Shown here in pieces: positions 47,252 through 56,692 of a stretch of DNA of 64,000 nucleotides. Both the position numbers and the translations under genes were made by a program. The stretch is from Xanthobacteraceae bacterium (GTDB lineage: Bacteria > Pseudomonadota > Alphaproteobacteria > Rhizobiales > Xanthobacteraceae), in contig JARLIY010000095.1 in assembly GCA_031291475.1 (NCBI GenBank), positions 1-64,000 of the forward strand, read 5' to 3'. Below the pieces are notes generated by a model that was given only the letters and a program-made list of their open reading frames with translations, made no database searches and had not been told where the DNA came from. Position 1 is the stretch's first letter. Each line of letters begins with the position of its first letter.

Positions 47252-48280
47252 ATGCGCGCCTTTATTACCGGCCTTGCCGGACCCGCTTTGACCAACGACG
47301 AGCGCGCATTCCTCCGTGAGGCGGAGCCATGGGGTCTTATCCTTTTTCAGCGCAATGTGACGGGCCCTGAGCCGTTACGCGAGCTGGTCGAGGAGGTGCG
47401 GTCAACGCTTGGGCGCGCTGCCCCGGTGCTGATCGACCAGGAAGGCGGCCGCGTGCAACGCCTGGGTCCGCCACACTGGCCGTCCTATCCGCCGGGGGCC
47501 GCTTATGGCGCGCTTTACGACCGCGACCGGCAAGCGGGCCTCGCCGCGGCACAACTCGGTGCCCGGCTGATCGCGGCCGATCTGGCGGCGCTCGGCATCG
47601 ACGTCGACTGCATGCCGATCGCGGACGTCCCGGTTGCAGGTTCCGATCCGGTGGTCGGGGACCGCGCCTACGGCACAGAGCCGGCCAAAGTGGCCGCTAT
47701 CGCCGAAGCCATTGCGCGGGGCCTGGGCGAGGAGGGGGTGCTGCCGGTCGTCAAGCATATTCCCGGCCACGGCCGTGCCGCAGCCGATAGTCATAAAAGG
47801 CTGCCGGTGGTCAGCACCGACCGGGCAACGTTGGAAGCCACGGATTTTGCTGCTTTTCGGCCCCTTGCGGGCTTGCCGCTGGCCATGACCGCGCATGTTG
47901 TGTTTACCGCCGTCGATCCCATCGCGCCGGCCACGATTTCGGGAACTATAGTGCGTGACGTGATTCGTGATTCGATTGGTTTCAAAGGCCTCTTGATGAG
48001 CGACGACATTTCCATGGGAGCGCTCTCCGGCTCGATCGCCGAACGGAGCCGCGCCGTCATCGCCGCCGGCTGCGACGTCGTGCTTCACTGCAACGGCGCG
48101 ATGCCTGAGATGCGCGCCGTTGCCGCCGAAGCGCCAAAGCTCGCCGGCGAGGCGGCGCGCCGGTCGGCGGCTGCTCTGGCGTTGCGGAAACCGGCGGCGC
48201 CGATCGATCTTGCCGAAGGGCGCGCCGAGTTCCTAAGACGCATGGCCGGCGCCTGGCAGCCGGCGCAGGGGTTTGCATGA
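47252..48280 (+). CDS. nagZ: Beta-N-acetylhexosaminidase
   Basis: Glycoside hydrolase family 3 enzyme that removes GlcNAc from anhydromuropeptides in wall recycling. The 342-residue protein has the signatures IDQEGGRVQRL, the KHIPGHGRAAADSHKRLP loop with the general acid/base Asp-His, and MSDDISMGAL with the nucleophilic Asp. No signal peptide, as expected for a cytoplasmic enzyme. Its stop overlaps the start of scpA (ATGA). Confidence 0.95.
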   Translation: MRAFITGLAGPALTNDERAFLREAEPWGLILFQRNVTGPEPLRELVEEVRSTLGRAAPVLIDQEGGRVQRLGPPHWPSYPPGAAYGALYDRDRQAGLAAAQLGARLIAADLAALGIDVDCMPIADVPVAGSDPVVGDRAYGTEPAKVAAIAEAIARGLGEEGVLPVVKHIPGHGRAAADSHKRLPVVSTDRATLEATDFAAFRPLAGLPLAMTAHVVFTAVDPIAPATISGTIVRDVIRDSIGFKGLLMSDDISMGALSGSIAERSRAVIAAGCDVVLHCNGAMPEMRAVAAEAPKLAGEAARRSAAALALRKPAAPIDLAEGRAEFLRRMAGAWQPAQGFA

Positions 48281-49098
48281 TCGCCGGGGATTTGCAGTTC
48301 ACGACCGAACTTCCGGAACGGGCCACCGACGAGCCCGCGCTGGTGATCGACGTCGAGGGTTTCGAGGGACCGCTCGATCTCCTGCTCACGCTCGCGCGCC
48401 AGCAAAAAGTCGATCTCGCCAAAATCTCGATCCTCGCGCTCGCCGATCAGTATCTCGCTTTCATCGAGGAGGCGCGCAAGCTGCGGCTTGAGCTCGCCGC
48501 CGATTATCTCGTCATGGCGGCGTGGCTCGCTTATCTGAAATCGCGCCTGTTGCTGCCCGAGCAGCACGAAGCCGACGGCATCAGCGCCGAAGACATGGCG
48601 ACGGCGCTGGCGCAGCGCTTGCGCCGCCTCGAGGCCATCCGGCAGGTTGCCGAGCAATTGCTCAACCGGCCAAAACTCGGCCGGGAGGTGTTTCAGCGCG
48701 GCCTGCCGGAGCCGATCGCGGAGATCAAAAAGCCGGAATGGTCGGCGTCGCTCTACGATTTGCTTTCCGCTTATGCGGTGCGGCGCCAGACCCAGGCGCG
48801 ATCGTTCGTCCGCATGCCCAAGCGCACGGTATGGTCGCTCGCCGAGGCGCGGGCGGCGGTCGAGAAGCTGATCGGCGGCGCCGCCGACTGGTGCGTGCTC
48901 GACGAATATCTCATCGCCTATATGGTCGAGCCGTCTTTGGCGGCGACGGTGCGCGCCTCGAGTTTTGCCGCCACCCTTGAATTGGTGCGGGAAGGCCGGA
49001 TGGAAATGCACCAGCACGCGGCTTTCGCTCCGCTCTACGTCCGCAAGCGGCGGGATCAGGAAGCAGACGGGACTGCGGTGCAGCCGGGCAATGGATGA
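48277..49098 (+). CDS. scpA: Segregation and condensation protein A
   Basis: Kleisin that bridges the SMC heads in the bacterial condensin. The 273-residue protein contains the N-terminal kleisin core FEGPLDLLLTLARQQKVDLAKISIL and ADQYLAFIEEARKLRLELAADYLVMAAWLAYLKSRLLLP, and a C-terminal winged helix (FAATLELVREGRMEMHQ, FAPLYVRKR). It overlaps nagZ by four bases and is followed at once by scpB. Confidence 0.95.
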   Translation: MIAGDLQFTTELPERATDEPALVIDVEGFEGPLDLLLTLARQQKVDLAKISILALADQYLAFIEEARKLRLELAADYLVMAAWLAYLKSRLLLPEQHEADGISAEDMATALAQRLRRLEAIRQVAEQLLNRPKLGREVFQRGLPEPIAEIKKPEWSASLYDLLSAYAVRRQTQARSFVRMPKRTVWSLAEARAAVEKLIGGAADWCVLDEYLIAYMVEPSLAATVRASSFAATLELVREGRMEMHQHAAFAPLYVRKRRDQEADGTAVQPGNG

Positions 49099-49112
49099 GG
49101 TGGAGGCTGGAA

Positions 49113-49817
49113 ATGAGGTCGAGCGTGGCAAAGATGCGGGTAATCGTCGGCAACAAGAAGGATGAGGAAGTGCGCGCCGAGGAGCTGCGCATCCTCGAAG
49201 CATTGTTGTTCGCCGCCGACGAGCCGCTCGACGAAAAGGTCCTGGCCGCGCGGCTGCCGGCCGGCATCGACGCGCAGGCGCTGCTTTTGCAACTGCAAAA
49301 GGAATACGCCGCGCGCGGCGTCAATCTCGTGCGTGTCGGCGGCAAATGGTCGCTGCGCACGGCGAGCGATCTCGCCTGGCTGTTGACGCGGGAAACCGTG
49401 GTCACCAAGAAGCTGTCGCGTGCCGCCATCGAGACATTGGCGATCGTCGCCTATCACCAGCCGGTGACCCGCGCGGAAATCGAGGAAATCCGCGGCGTGA
49501 CCACGTCGAAGGGGACGCTCGACGTGCTGCTTGAAACCGGGTGGATCCGGTTGCGTGGGCGGCGCAAGGCGCCCGGCCGGCCGGTGACCTACGGCACCAC
49601 CGAGGCGTTCATGTCGCATTTCGGCCTCGACGTGCTCGCCGACCTCCCCGGCCTCGACGAGCTCAAAGGCGCGGGGCTCATGGATAAATCGCTGCCGGCG
49701 GGCTTCACCGTGCCGGTTCCTTCCGACGATCCTGCGCTGCGGGACGACGAAGACCCCCTGGAACCGGGCGATCTCGATCTGGGATTGGCGCCGCCGGCCG
49801 GGCGAAGCGAAGAATAA
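49113..49817 (+). CDS. scpB: Segregation and condensation protein B
   Basis: Winged-helix partner of ScpA in the SMC complex. The core (RILEALLFAADEPLDEKVLA, AIETLAIVAYHQPVTRAEIEEIRGV, LLETGWIRLRGRRKAPGRPVTYGTT) spans most of the 234 residues, with an acidic C-terminal tail. Start: ATG 49113 has GGAGG six bases upstream. ATG 49095, overlapping the scpA stop, is an alternative that adds six residues. Confidence 0.94.
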   Translation: MRSSVAKMRVIVGNKKDEEVRAEELRILEALLFAADEPLDEKVLAARLPAGIDAQALLLQLQKEYAARGVNLVRVGGKWSLRTASDLAWLLTRETVVTKKLSRAAIETLAIVAYHQPVTRAEIEEIRGVTTSKGTLDVLLETGWIRLRGRRKAPGRPVTYGTTEAFMSHFGLDVLADLPGLDELKGAGLMDKSLPAGFTVPVPSDDPALRDDEDPLEPGDLDLGLAPPAGRSEE

Positions 49818-49836
49818 GGCAGTTTACTACCTCGGC

Positions 49837-49902
49837 ATGAAGACCGTCCGCGGCTTCGCGGCGCTTGCCGTTGTGCTTGTTTTTGCCCCCTTCGACGCCT
49901 AG
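49837..49902 (+). CDS. Possible 21-residue signal-peptide-like micro-ORF
   Basis: ATG 49837 to TAG 49902 encodes MKTVRGFAALAVVLVFAPFDA, a basic start plus hydrophobic core resembling a secretion signal with no mature part. It lies between scpB and tatA. There is no clear ribosome site. It may be a remnant of a secreted protein or chance. Confidence 0.2.
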   Translation: MKTVRGFAALAVVLVFAPFDA

Positions 49903-49953
49903 TTTCGGCTAAAATCGCAACTGGCGCGGGCGCGGCTGCGCACGGAGGATTTC

Positions 49954-50205
49954 ATGGGCTCATTGAGCATCTGGCACTGGCTGATCGTCGGCGCCGTCCT
50001 GTTGCTGGTATTCGGCGGGCGCGGCAAAATATCGGAGATGATGGGCGACGTCGCCAAGGGCATCAAAGCCTTCAAGAAGGGCATGACCGAAGAGGAAGCC
50101 GGCGCGAAGCCCGACGCCCCGATCAAATCCATCGACCATCAGGCGGCAGCCGAGGCCAAAAGGCGCGCCGACGCCGAAAGCAAGGTCGGGGGCACGCTCT
50201 CCTAG
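49954..50205 (+). CDS. tatA: Sec-independent translocase protein TatA
   Basis: Pore-forming component of the twin-arginine export system. In 83 residues: a short N-terminal membrane helix ([17 protein letters not shown]), an amphipathic helix ([20 protein letters not shown]) and a polar tail. GGAGGATTTC precedes ATG 49954. Followed by tatB and tatC. Confidence 0.95.
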   Translation: MGSLSIWHWLIVGAVLLLVFGGRGKISEMMGDVAKGIKAFKKGMTEEEAGAKPDAPIKSIDHQAAAEAKRRADAESKVGGTLS

Positions 50206-50286
50206 GCACCCCGGCGGCTAATCCTGGCGGGACATTCGGCCGGCGGCTGATGCGGAATGGGCGGTTGAGCCGGCCGGGGAGTTTCC

Positions 50287-50799
50287 ATGTTCGATATCTC
50301 TTGGACCGAGTTCCTGCTCATCGGCGTCGTCGCGCTGATCGTGATCGGGCCGAAGGAGCTGCCCGCGGTGCTGCGCACGCTCGGGCAGTGGACGCGCAAG
50401 GTGCGCAGCATGGCCGCCGATTTCCAGGGCCAGTTTCAGGAGGCGATGCGCGAAGCGGAAATGGCCGACCTCAAGAAGCAGGTCGACGATATCGCCCACG
50501 ACATCAAAAGCTATGACCCGCTGAAGGATGTGCGCGCCGACGTCGAGGCTGCGGGAAAAGACATTCAGGCGTCGCTGGAAAAGCCGGCGCTAACGACAGC
50601 GGCCGAACAGGACGTCGTGGCCGCGGCGACCGGTCCTGTCGCGCCGGAAGCCGCGCAGGACGCAGCGCTCGAACTTCCCGCTCCTGAGCCGAGTGTCGCG
50701 GCTCCCGAAGGGGAAGTCGTCGCCGCCGCGATCGGGCCCGCAGCGCCGCAAGCGGCCGAAGGCGCCGCCGAGCCGGAAACGACGGGGCGCAGCGCATGA
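50287..50799 (+). CDS. tatB: Sec-independent translocase protein TatB
   Basis: Substrate-receptor component of the Tat translocase. The 170-residue protein opens with the membrane helix [21 protein letters not shown] and the conserved Glu-Pro-type hinge (GPKELP), then an amphipathic helix and a long Ala/Pro/Glu-rich tail. Its last bases overlap the start of tatC (ATGA). Confidence 0.95.
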   Translation: MFDISWTEFLLIGVVALIVIGPKELPAVLRTLGQWTRKVRSMAADFQGQFQEAMREAEMADLKKQVDDIAHDIKSYDPLKDVRADVEAAGKDIQASLEKPALTTAAEQDVVAAATGPVAPEAAQDAALELPAPEPSVAAPEGEVVAAAIGPAAPQAAEGAAEPETTGRSA

Positions 50800-51617
50800 C
50801 CCGCGACGAAGAGGAGGAGAAACGGATCGAGGCGACCAAGGCGCCGCTGATGGATCACCTGATCGAGCTGCGCGGGCGGTTGATCAAGGCGATCGCCGCC
50901 TTCGCGCTGGCGGCGGTGGTCTGCTTTTTCTTCGCCAAGCAGATCTACAACGTCCTGACCTGGCCCTATGTCTGGGTGGCGGGGCCAGAAAATTCCAGGT
51001 TCATCTATACCGGACTGCTCGAATATTTCATCGTCCAGCTCAAGCTCGCGATGTTCGGCGCGGCGTTCATCTCGTTTCCGGTGATTGCGTCGCAAATCTA
51101 CATGTTCGTGGCGCCGGGGCTCTACCGCAACGAACGGCAGGCGTTCCTGCCCTATCTCGTCGCCACGCCGATCTTCTTCCTATTGGGCTCGATGGTCGTC
51201 TATTTCGTGGTCTGGCCGATGCTGGCGCGCTTTTCGCTCAGCATGCAGCAAATGGGCGGCCCCGGTCAGGCGACAATCGAGTTGCTGCCGAAGGTCGAGG
51301 ACTATCTATCGCTGATGATGAAGCTCGTGCTTGCTTTCGGCATCGCCTTCCAGCTGCCGGTGATCCTGACGCTTCTCGGCCGCGTCGGCATCATCACTTC
51401 CGACCAGCTCAAATCGAAGCGCCGCTATTTCATCGTCATCGCCTTTGTGATCGCGGCGATCCTGACGCCGCCCGACGTGCTGAGCCAGATGTCGCTTGCG
51501 CTGCCGCTGGTCGCCCTCTACGAGGGCTCGGTCTGGTCGGTGCGCTGGGTGGAGAAGCGGGCGGCGGCCGAGCGCGCGGCCCAAGCCGCCGCGGCGGCAT
51601 CGAAGCCCGCGGAGTGA
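50796..51617 (+). CDS. tatC: Sec-independent translocase protein TatC
   Basis: Polytopic Tat receptor with six membrane helices. The 273-residue protein shows the conserved [13 protein letters not shown] start, FAPG-type [17 protein letters not shown], and [14 protein letters not shown]. It is translationally coupled to tatB by a four-base overlap. The complete tatABC set is present, consistent with Tat-like signals such as that of the binding protein at 19435-20610. Confidence 0.96.
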   Translation: MTRDEEEEKRIEATKAPLMDHLIELRGRLIKAIAAFALAAVVCFFFAKQIYNVLTWPYVWVAGPENSRFIYTGLLEYFIVQLKLAMFGAAFISFPVIASQIYMFVAPGLYRNERQAFLPYLVATPIFFLLGSMVVYFVVWPMLARFSLSMQQMGGPGQATIELLPKVEDYLSLMMKLVLAFGIAFQLPVILTLLGRVGIITSDQLKSKRRYFIVIAFVIAAILTPPDVLSQMSLALPLVALYEGSVWSVRWVEKRAAAERAAQAAAAASKPAE

Positions 51618-51674
51618 TTGGCGCTCATGCAGAGCGATAGGCGCTTATAATGTTGTCGACGCGAGTTTTTGATT

Positions 51675-51761
51675 CGTCATGGCCGGGCTTGTCCCGGCCA
51701 TCCACGTCTTTGTCGGCGTAAGTTTAAGTCGTGGATGCCCGGCACAAGGCCGGGCATGACG
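51675..51761. repeat. Palindromic intergenic repeat of Bradyrhizobium type
   Basis: An 87-base palindrome with arms beginning CGTCATGGCCGGGC and ending GCCGGGCATGACGG, and inner segments CATCCACG and CGTGGATG. When read through, it gives the well-known spurious peptides CPGHPRLC and [10 protein letters not shown]. Elements of this form recur between genes in Bradyrhizobium, Rhodopseudomonas and relatives. It lies between tatC and serS and ends 15 bases before the serS ATG, so it may fold in the serS leader. Confidence 0.85.
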
Positions 51762-51776
51762 GCCCGGATACGAACA

Positions 51777-53270
51777 ATGCACGACATCCGCTCCATCCGC
51801 GAAAATGCCGACGCCTTCGATCGCGCACTGGCGCGGCGCAACCTCAGCGACGAGGACCGAAAGCGTTTTTCATCCCAGAACCTGCTGTCTATCGATGAAC
51901 GCCGACGTGCAATCCTACGGGTACTGGAACGGGAGCAGGCCCAGAGCAATACGGTGTCTCGGGAGATTGGCCAAGCAAAAGCAAATAAGGACGAGGCGGC
52001 TGTGCGGAGGCTGATGGAAGGCGCCGCGGAGTCGAAGTCTTCGATCTCAAGGATGCAGGACGAAGAACGAGCTATCGAGAGGGAGCTTTTCAATATTCTG
52101 GCACAGATTCCGAACTTGCCGTTGGACGACGTTCCCCAAGGAACAGATGCAAATGACAATGTCGAGCATCACCGTTTTGGGGCTAGGCGCGATTACTCAT
52201 TCAAGCCGAAGGAGCATTTCATTCTTGGGGAAGCGCTCAACCAAATGGACTTCGAGGCGGCGTCAAAAATATCTGGCGCGCGTTTTGTCGTGCTGAAAAG
52301 TGGACTAGCGCGGCTGGAGCGCGCCCTTGGGCAATTCATGCTCGATGTGCACACGAGCGAGCCGCACAACTACACCGAAGTCGCGCCGCCGCTGTTGGTG
52401 CGCGACGAAGCAATGTTCGGCACGGCTCAGCTTCCGAAGTTTGAGCTTGATCAATTCGAAAGTAGACTCCGCGTTTTTTCGACACGGGAATTTGAGTGGA
52501 AGCCCTCGCCGGGGAAGAACCCACTTGAGATTGTCGACTTTAAGGATGAGAGGCTTCGTCAAGAATTTCTGCAAGCGCAAGAACGTTACAAAACGGGGTT
52601 CACAATAAGCAATCTTGGCGTAGCTGACCCAGCTGGAAGCGATCAATTGCTCAGCGTTGATCAGCGAGTTTGGCTCATCCCCACCGCCGAAGTGCCGCTA
52701 ACCAATTTGGTCCGCGAATCCATCGTCGATGAAGCACAACTGCCCATGCGGGTGACAGCCTGCACGCCGTGCTTCCGCGCCGAAGCGGGCGCTGCGGGCA
52801 AAGACACGCGCGGCATGATCCGCCAGCACCAATTCACCAAGGTCGAGCTTGTCTCCATCACCACGCCCGAGCAGTCGAAAGACGAGCACGAGCGCATGCT
52901 GTCCTGCGCCGAGGAAGTTCTAAGACGCCTCGATCTGCATTATCGCGTGATGACCTTGTGCGCCGGCGACATGGGCTTTGCCACACAAAAGACCTACGAC
53001 ATCGAGGTGTGGCTGCCGGGACAGGGGATGTATCGCGAAATCTCCTCCTGCTCCAACTGCGGCGAGTTCCAGGCGCGACGCATGAATGCGCGCTATCGCG
53101 GCAAGGCGGACCGCAACGTGCGCCATGTCCACACGCTCAACGGCTCCGGCGTCGCCGTCGGCCGTGCGCTGATCGCGGTCATGGAGACCTACCAGCAGAA
53201 CGACGGCTCGATCGCCGTGCCGGAGGCGCTGGGGCCCTATATGGGTGGCATCACGAAAATCGAGAAATGA
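51777..53270 (+). CDS. serS: Seryl-tRNA synthetase with a large internal insertion
   Basis: Class II synthetase charging tRNA-Ser. The 497-residue protein has the N-terminal coiled-coil tRNA arm (about 30-110), [18 protein letters not shown], motif 2 ([22 protein letters not shown]) and motif 3 ([18 protein letters not shown]). It is 60-70 residues longer than usual because of residues about 228-298, between [13 protein letters not shown] and [10 protein letters not shown]. Bases about 51850-52675 are AT-richer than the rest (about 43-53% GC in sampled blocks, against 57-72% downstream). ATG 51777 is the family start; upstream in-frame codons are the palindromic repeat. Confidence 0.95.
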   Translation: MHDIRSIRENADAFDRALARRNLSDEDRKRFSSQNLLSIDERRRAILRVLEREQAQSNTVSREIGQAKANKDEAAVRRLMEGAAESKSSISRMQDEERAIERELFNILAQIPNLPLDDVPQGTDANDNVEHHRFGARRDYSFKPKEHFILGEALNQMDFEAASKISGARFVVLKSGLARLERALGQFMLDVHTSEPHNYTEVAPPLLVRDEAMFGTAQLPKFELDQFESRLRVFSTREFEWKPSPGKNPLEIVDFKDERLRQEFLQAQERYKTGFTISNLGVADPAGSDQLLSVDQRVWLIPTAEVPLTNLVRESIVDEAQLPMRVTACTPCFRAEAGAAGKDTRGMIRQHQFTKVELVSITTPEQSKDEHERMLSCAEEVLRRLDLHYRVMTLCAGDMGFATQKTYDIEVWLPGQGMYREISSCSNCGEFQARRMNARYRGKADRNVRHVHTLNGSGVAVGRALIAVMETYQQNDGSIAVPEALGPYMGGITKIEK

Positions 53271-53277
53271 CGGGCCG

Positions 53278-54045
53278 ATGCGCATCCTGATCACCAACGA
53301 CGATGGCATCCACGCCGAAGGGTTGGACGTGTGCGAGAAAATCGCGCGCGCTCTGTCTGACGACGTTTGGATCATCGCGCCGGAATACGACCAATCGGGC
53401 GTCGCCCATTCGCTGTCGCTCAACGACCCACTGCGGCTGCGCCAGGTCGCGGAGCGCCGCTTCGCGGTGCGCGGTACGCCGACTGATTGCGTCATCATGG
53501 GCGCGCGCCACGTGCTCAACGGCAAGGGACCCGATCTCGTCCTCTCCGGCGTCAATCGGGGCCGTAACGCCGGCGAGGACGTGATCTATTCCGGGACCGT
53601 CGCCGGCGCCGTCGAGGGCACCGTGATCGGCGTGCCTTCGCTCGCCTTGTCGCAGGCCTACGGTTCGCGCAGCGGACGCGCGCCCCATTGGGAGACGAGC
53701 CTGCACTACGCGCCCGACATTATTCGCCGCATCGTCGCCGAAGGCATACCGCGCGACGTGCTGATCAACGTCAATTTCCCCGATTGCGCGCCGGCAGAGG
53801 TCAAGCGCATCGCCGTCACCGCTCAGGGACGCCGCGGCGGCCAGGAGCGGTTGCAAATCGACCAGCGCAAGGACGGCCGCGGCAACCCCTATTATTGGAT
53901 CGCCTATGTGCGCCACGGCTTCGTGAAGGCGGAAGAGGGCACCGATCTTGCCGCGCTTGACGAGCGCTGCATCACCGTCACGCCGCTGAAGCTCGACATG
54001 ACTGACGAGCCTTATATGACGCAGCTCGCCGCTCTTTTCGACTGA
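53278..54045 (+). CDS. surE: 5'/3'-nucleotidase SurE
   Basis: Metal-dependent nucleoside monophosphatase and exopolyphosphatase, linked to stationary survival. The 255-residue protein begins [16 protein letters not shown] (metal-binding Asp8-Asp9) and contains [10 protein letters not shown] and [25 protein letters not shown] 53278 is seven bases after the serS stop. surE-pcm-nlpD is a classic order, here interrupted by a response regulator on the other strand. Confidence 0.95.
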   Translation: MRILITNDDGIHAEGLDVCEKIARALSDDVWIIAPEYDQSGVAHSLSLNDPLRLRQVAERRFAVRGTPTDCVIMGARHVLNGKGPDLVLSGVNRGRNAGEDVIYSGTVAGAVEGTVIGVPSLALSQAYGSRSGRAPHWETSLHYAPDIIRRIVAEGIPRDVLINVNFPDCAPAEVKRIAVTAQGRRGGQERLQIDQRKDGRGNPYYWIAYVRHGFVKAEEGTDLAALDERCITVTPLKLDMTDEPYMTQLAALFD

Positions 54046-54058
54046 AGCTAACGATGCG

Positions 54059-54436
54059 CTAGCGTCCCGGCGCGGCGGCCTCGATCGCCCGCGCGAGCGC
54101 GTCAACCTGGAACGGCTTCTGCAGCGTCGGCGTCTGACGGTATGGCTCCGGCACGCCGCGCTGACCGTAACCCGTGGCGAACACGAACGGCAATCCGCGC
54201 GCCACCAGGATCTCGACCACCGGCGAGATCGGTTGCCCGTTGAGATTGACATCGAGGATGGCGAGGTCGAACTCGCCGTCCTTCGCCAGCGCGATCGCTT
54301 CGTCGATCCGGCCAGCTTCGCCGGCGAGCGTGTGGCCGAGATCCGCCAGCATGTCCTGGAGCAGCATGCGGATCATCAGCTCGTCCTCGACCACGAGGAC
54401 GCGCTTGCCCGCGACGGAAACTTCAGCAGCCGTCAT
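54059..54436 (-). CDS. Single-domain response regulator
   Basis: Stand-alone receiver domain of 125 residues. The acidic pocket (Glu17-Asp18), phospho-acceptor Asp62 (LAILDVNLNG), Thr88 (FATGY) and Lys107 (LQKPF) are all present, so it should be phosphorylatable. There is no output domain. No histidine kinase is adjacent. I begin at ATG 54436; the frame is open much further upstream but there it is antisense to pcm. It is convergent with surE and divergent from pcm. Confidence 0.88.
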   Translation of the reverse strand: MTAAEVSVAGKRVLVVEDELMIRMLLQDMLADLGHTLAGEAGRIDEAIALAKDGEFDLAILDVNLNGQPISPVVEILVARGLPFVFATGYGQRGVPEPYRQTPTLQKPFQVDALARAIEAAAPGR

Positions 54437-54655
54437 TTGCAATCCCGTGCCATCCACGATCGCTGGAGAGCATACGTCCCCGAACCGCGCCGCCGCAAGT
54501 TTCGCCCGGACGGGGGCGAAATGAACCGAATCCGCGTGCGGCGTTGTCAACGCCGAACAGGCGGGATCGGTTCCGCGGCTTGTTCGCAGTCCCGGTTCAA
54601 GGCCCGGCGGTGAAGTGCTAGAAGGAACAAAGCGGGTGGGTGAGGGCGAAACGCC

Positions 54656-55309
54656 ATGGCCGCGATTCACACAGACGACGTGGAGCGTATGGAGTTTCAG
54701 CTGTCGCTGCGCCGGCGTGGCATCAGTGACCAGGCGGTGCTGCGCGCCATGGACGAAGTTCCGCGGGAGCACTTTGTCACGTCCGAGTTCACCGATAGCG
54801 CCTATGCCGACCAGGCGCTGCCGATCGCCTGCGGGCAGACGATCAGCCAGCCTTACGTGGTCGCGTATATGACCGAACAGCTCGAAGTCGAGGCTGGGCA
54901 CCGCGTTCTCGAAGTCGGCACCGGCTCGGGCTACCAGGCGGCCATCCTCTCGCGGCTGGCGCGCGACGTGGTCAGCATCGAACGCTACCGGACGCTGGCC
55001 GACACCGCGCGCGAACGGCTCAAGACTTTGGGCTACGCCAACGTGACTGTGATCGCCGGCGATGGCTTCGCCGGAGCGCCGGAGCAGGCGCCGTTCGACC
55101 GCATCATCGTAACCGCTGCCGCCGAGGAGGTCCCGGACGCGCTGGTCGAACAGCTGGCCGAAGGCGGCAAAATGGTGCTGCCGCTCGGCCCGCGTCACGG
55201 CACGCAACACATCGTCAAACTGGCGAAAACGGCGGGGGGGCTGACGCGCGAAAACCTGATCGCGGTGAGATTCGTGCCGCTTCTGCCCGGCCAAGCACGA
55301 GAATTGTAA
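54656..55309 (+). CDS. pcm: Protein-L-isoaspartate O-methyltransferase
   Basis: Repairs isoaspartyl residues in damaged proteins using SAM. The 217-residue protein has [21 protein letters not shown], the SAM motif [34 protein letters not shown] and GGKMVLPLG. Length and order are typical. It lies between surE and the nlpD-like gene. Confidence 0.95.
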   Translation: MAAIHTDDVERMEFQLSLRRRGISDQAVLRAMDEVPREHFVTSEFTDSAYADQALPIACGQTISQPYVVAYMTEQLEVEAGHRVLEVGTGSGYQAAILSRLARDVVSIERYRTLADTARERLKTLGYANVTVIAGDGFAGAPEQAPFDRIIVTAAAEEVPDALVEQLAEGGKMVLPLGPRHGTQHIVKLAKTAGGLTRENLIAVRFVPLLPGQAREL

Positions 55310-55421
55310 CCATATTACGATACTTGCATCATTCGTAGACTGTTACCCCGGTACTTAAACGCCTGTTTACCTCAACGATGTTTATTCACTTGTAGGTATA
55401 GTTGCGTGCGAGCGAGTCATC

Positions 55422-56684
55422 ATGTGCGCGTCGCGTGGTTCGGCCGTCTGGCCGCAAGTGGTTGCCATAGCGTTAATGGGGTTGGGCGCCGCCGGTTGCA
55501 CCAGCGATTCCGGGCGCTTTTCCGACTTTAACTCCGACAATTCGTCCCGTAGCGAGGTGACCGGCTCGATCGGCACCAACCACGTCGATAGTAAGCCGCT
55601 TCCGCACCTCGCCAGTAACGATGGGACCTCCGGCGGCGGCCGGGGCATGGGCTCCTATCAGCCGGGCAACGGCGATGTCACCGGCTCGCTGCCCGCGGCA
55701 CCGCCGCCGCCGACCTGGACCTGGGAGGGCGGCACGCCGATCACGGTCGGGGTCGGCGAAACCCTGGAAATGATTTCACACCGCTATGGCGTGCCTGTGG
55801 CCGCCATCATGGAGGCCAATAGCATCAGCAATCCGGCGCTGGTGCATCCGGGCCAGCATCTGGTGATCCCGCGTCGCCGCGGCCCCGCCGCCGCGGCACT
55901 TTCAGCCCCACAGACGCGGATCGCCTCGACTGCGCCGACAATTCCTTCAGCCGCTCCGGTCGGCCCGCCGCAAACCGCGCTGGCGTCTGCCGCGGGCACT
56001 CATGTCGTGGCGCAGGGCGAAACGCTTCACAGCATCGCGCGGCTTTACGGCAAGCCCGTGCTGGCGCTCGCCAAAGCCAACAATATCCCCCCCGACACGA
56101 TGGTGAAGGTCGGCGACCGCCTGATCATTCCGGACATGCATTCAGCTTCGGCGGCCGCACCGGCATCGCCAGCCGCGCCGCGCGGTGAAGGCACCGTCGG
56201 ATCGCTCGCCACCGCGGACTCGCCGCACAGCGCGCGGCTCGCCGCTCCGGTTGCGCCCGAAGGCCAGGAAAGCGCCGTCAAGGCCGCGGAGCCCGCCGGC
56301 GGTCTGCCGTCCTTCCGTTGGCCGGTCCGCGGGCGCGTCATTGCCGGCTTCGGGCCGAAGCCGAACGGCTTGCAGAACGACGGCATCAATCTCGCGGTGC
56401 CCGAAGGCACGCCGGTCAAGGCGGCGGAAGATGGCGTGGTCGCTTACGCCGGCAACGAGCTCAAGGGCTATGGCAACCTCGTTTTGGTTCGTCACGGCAA
56501 CGGCTTCGTCACCGCTTATGCGAATACCAGTGAAATCTTGGTCAAGCGCGGCGATCCGGTCAAACGCGGGCAGGTGATTGCCAAGTCCGGCCAGACCGGA
56601 AGCGTGACCTCGCCGCAATTGCACTTTGAAATCCGCAAGGGCGCTACGCCGGTCGATCCGGCGCAGTATCTCAGCGGCGCATAA
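55422..56684 (+). CDS. nlpD: LysM/LytM lipoprotein, NlpD-like amidase activator
   Basis: Outer-membrane lipoprotein of 420 residues. The lipobox LGAAGC places the lipidated Cys at 26. Two LysM domains follow at about 109-153 and 192-236 (VGETLEMISHRYGVP, QGETLHSIARLYGKP), then an M23/LytM domain at about 300-420. Its zinc ligands are lost: NDGIN replaces HxGxD and QLHFE replaces HxHFE. A degenerate LytM is the hallmark of NlpD/EnvC proteins that activate septal amidases, so this is probably not a peptidase. The surE-pcm-nlpD context agrees with this. Confidence 0.9.
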   Translation: MCASRGSAVWPQVVAIALMGLGAAGCTSDSGRFSDFNSDNSSRSEVTGSIGTNHVDSKPLPHLASNDGTSGGGRGMGSYQPGNGDVTGSLPAAPPPPTWTWEGGTPITVGVGETLEMISHRYGVPVAAIMEANSISNPALVHPGQHLVIPRRRGPAAAALSAPQTRIASTAPTIPSAAPVGPPQTALASAAGTHVVAQGETLHSIARLYGKPVLALAKANNIPPDTMVKVGDRLIIPDMHSASAAAPASPAAPRGEGTVGSLATADSPHSARLAAPVAPEGQESAVKAAEPAGGLPSFRWPVRGRVIAGFGPKPNGLQNDGINLAVPEGTPVKAAEDGVVAYAGNELKGYGNLVLVRHGNGFVTAYANTSEILVKRGDPVKRGQVIAKSGQTGSVTSPQLHFEIRKGATPVDPAQYLSGA

Positions 56685-56692
56685 TCGCCATT

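Noticed and set aside
54575-54615. tRNA-like GGTTCAAGG stretch upstream of pcm
   Set aside because: The T-stem does not pair and no acceptor, D or anticodon arms can be drawn on either strand.
54437-55294. N-terminal extension of the response regulator frame across pcm, including a PPGLEPG-like peptide
   Set aside because: The extension is antisense to pcm and in the intergenic gap, and the receiver domain starts cleanly at ATG 54436.
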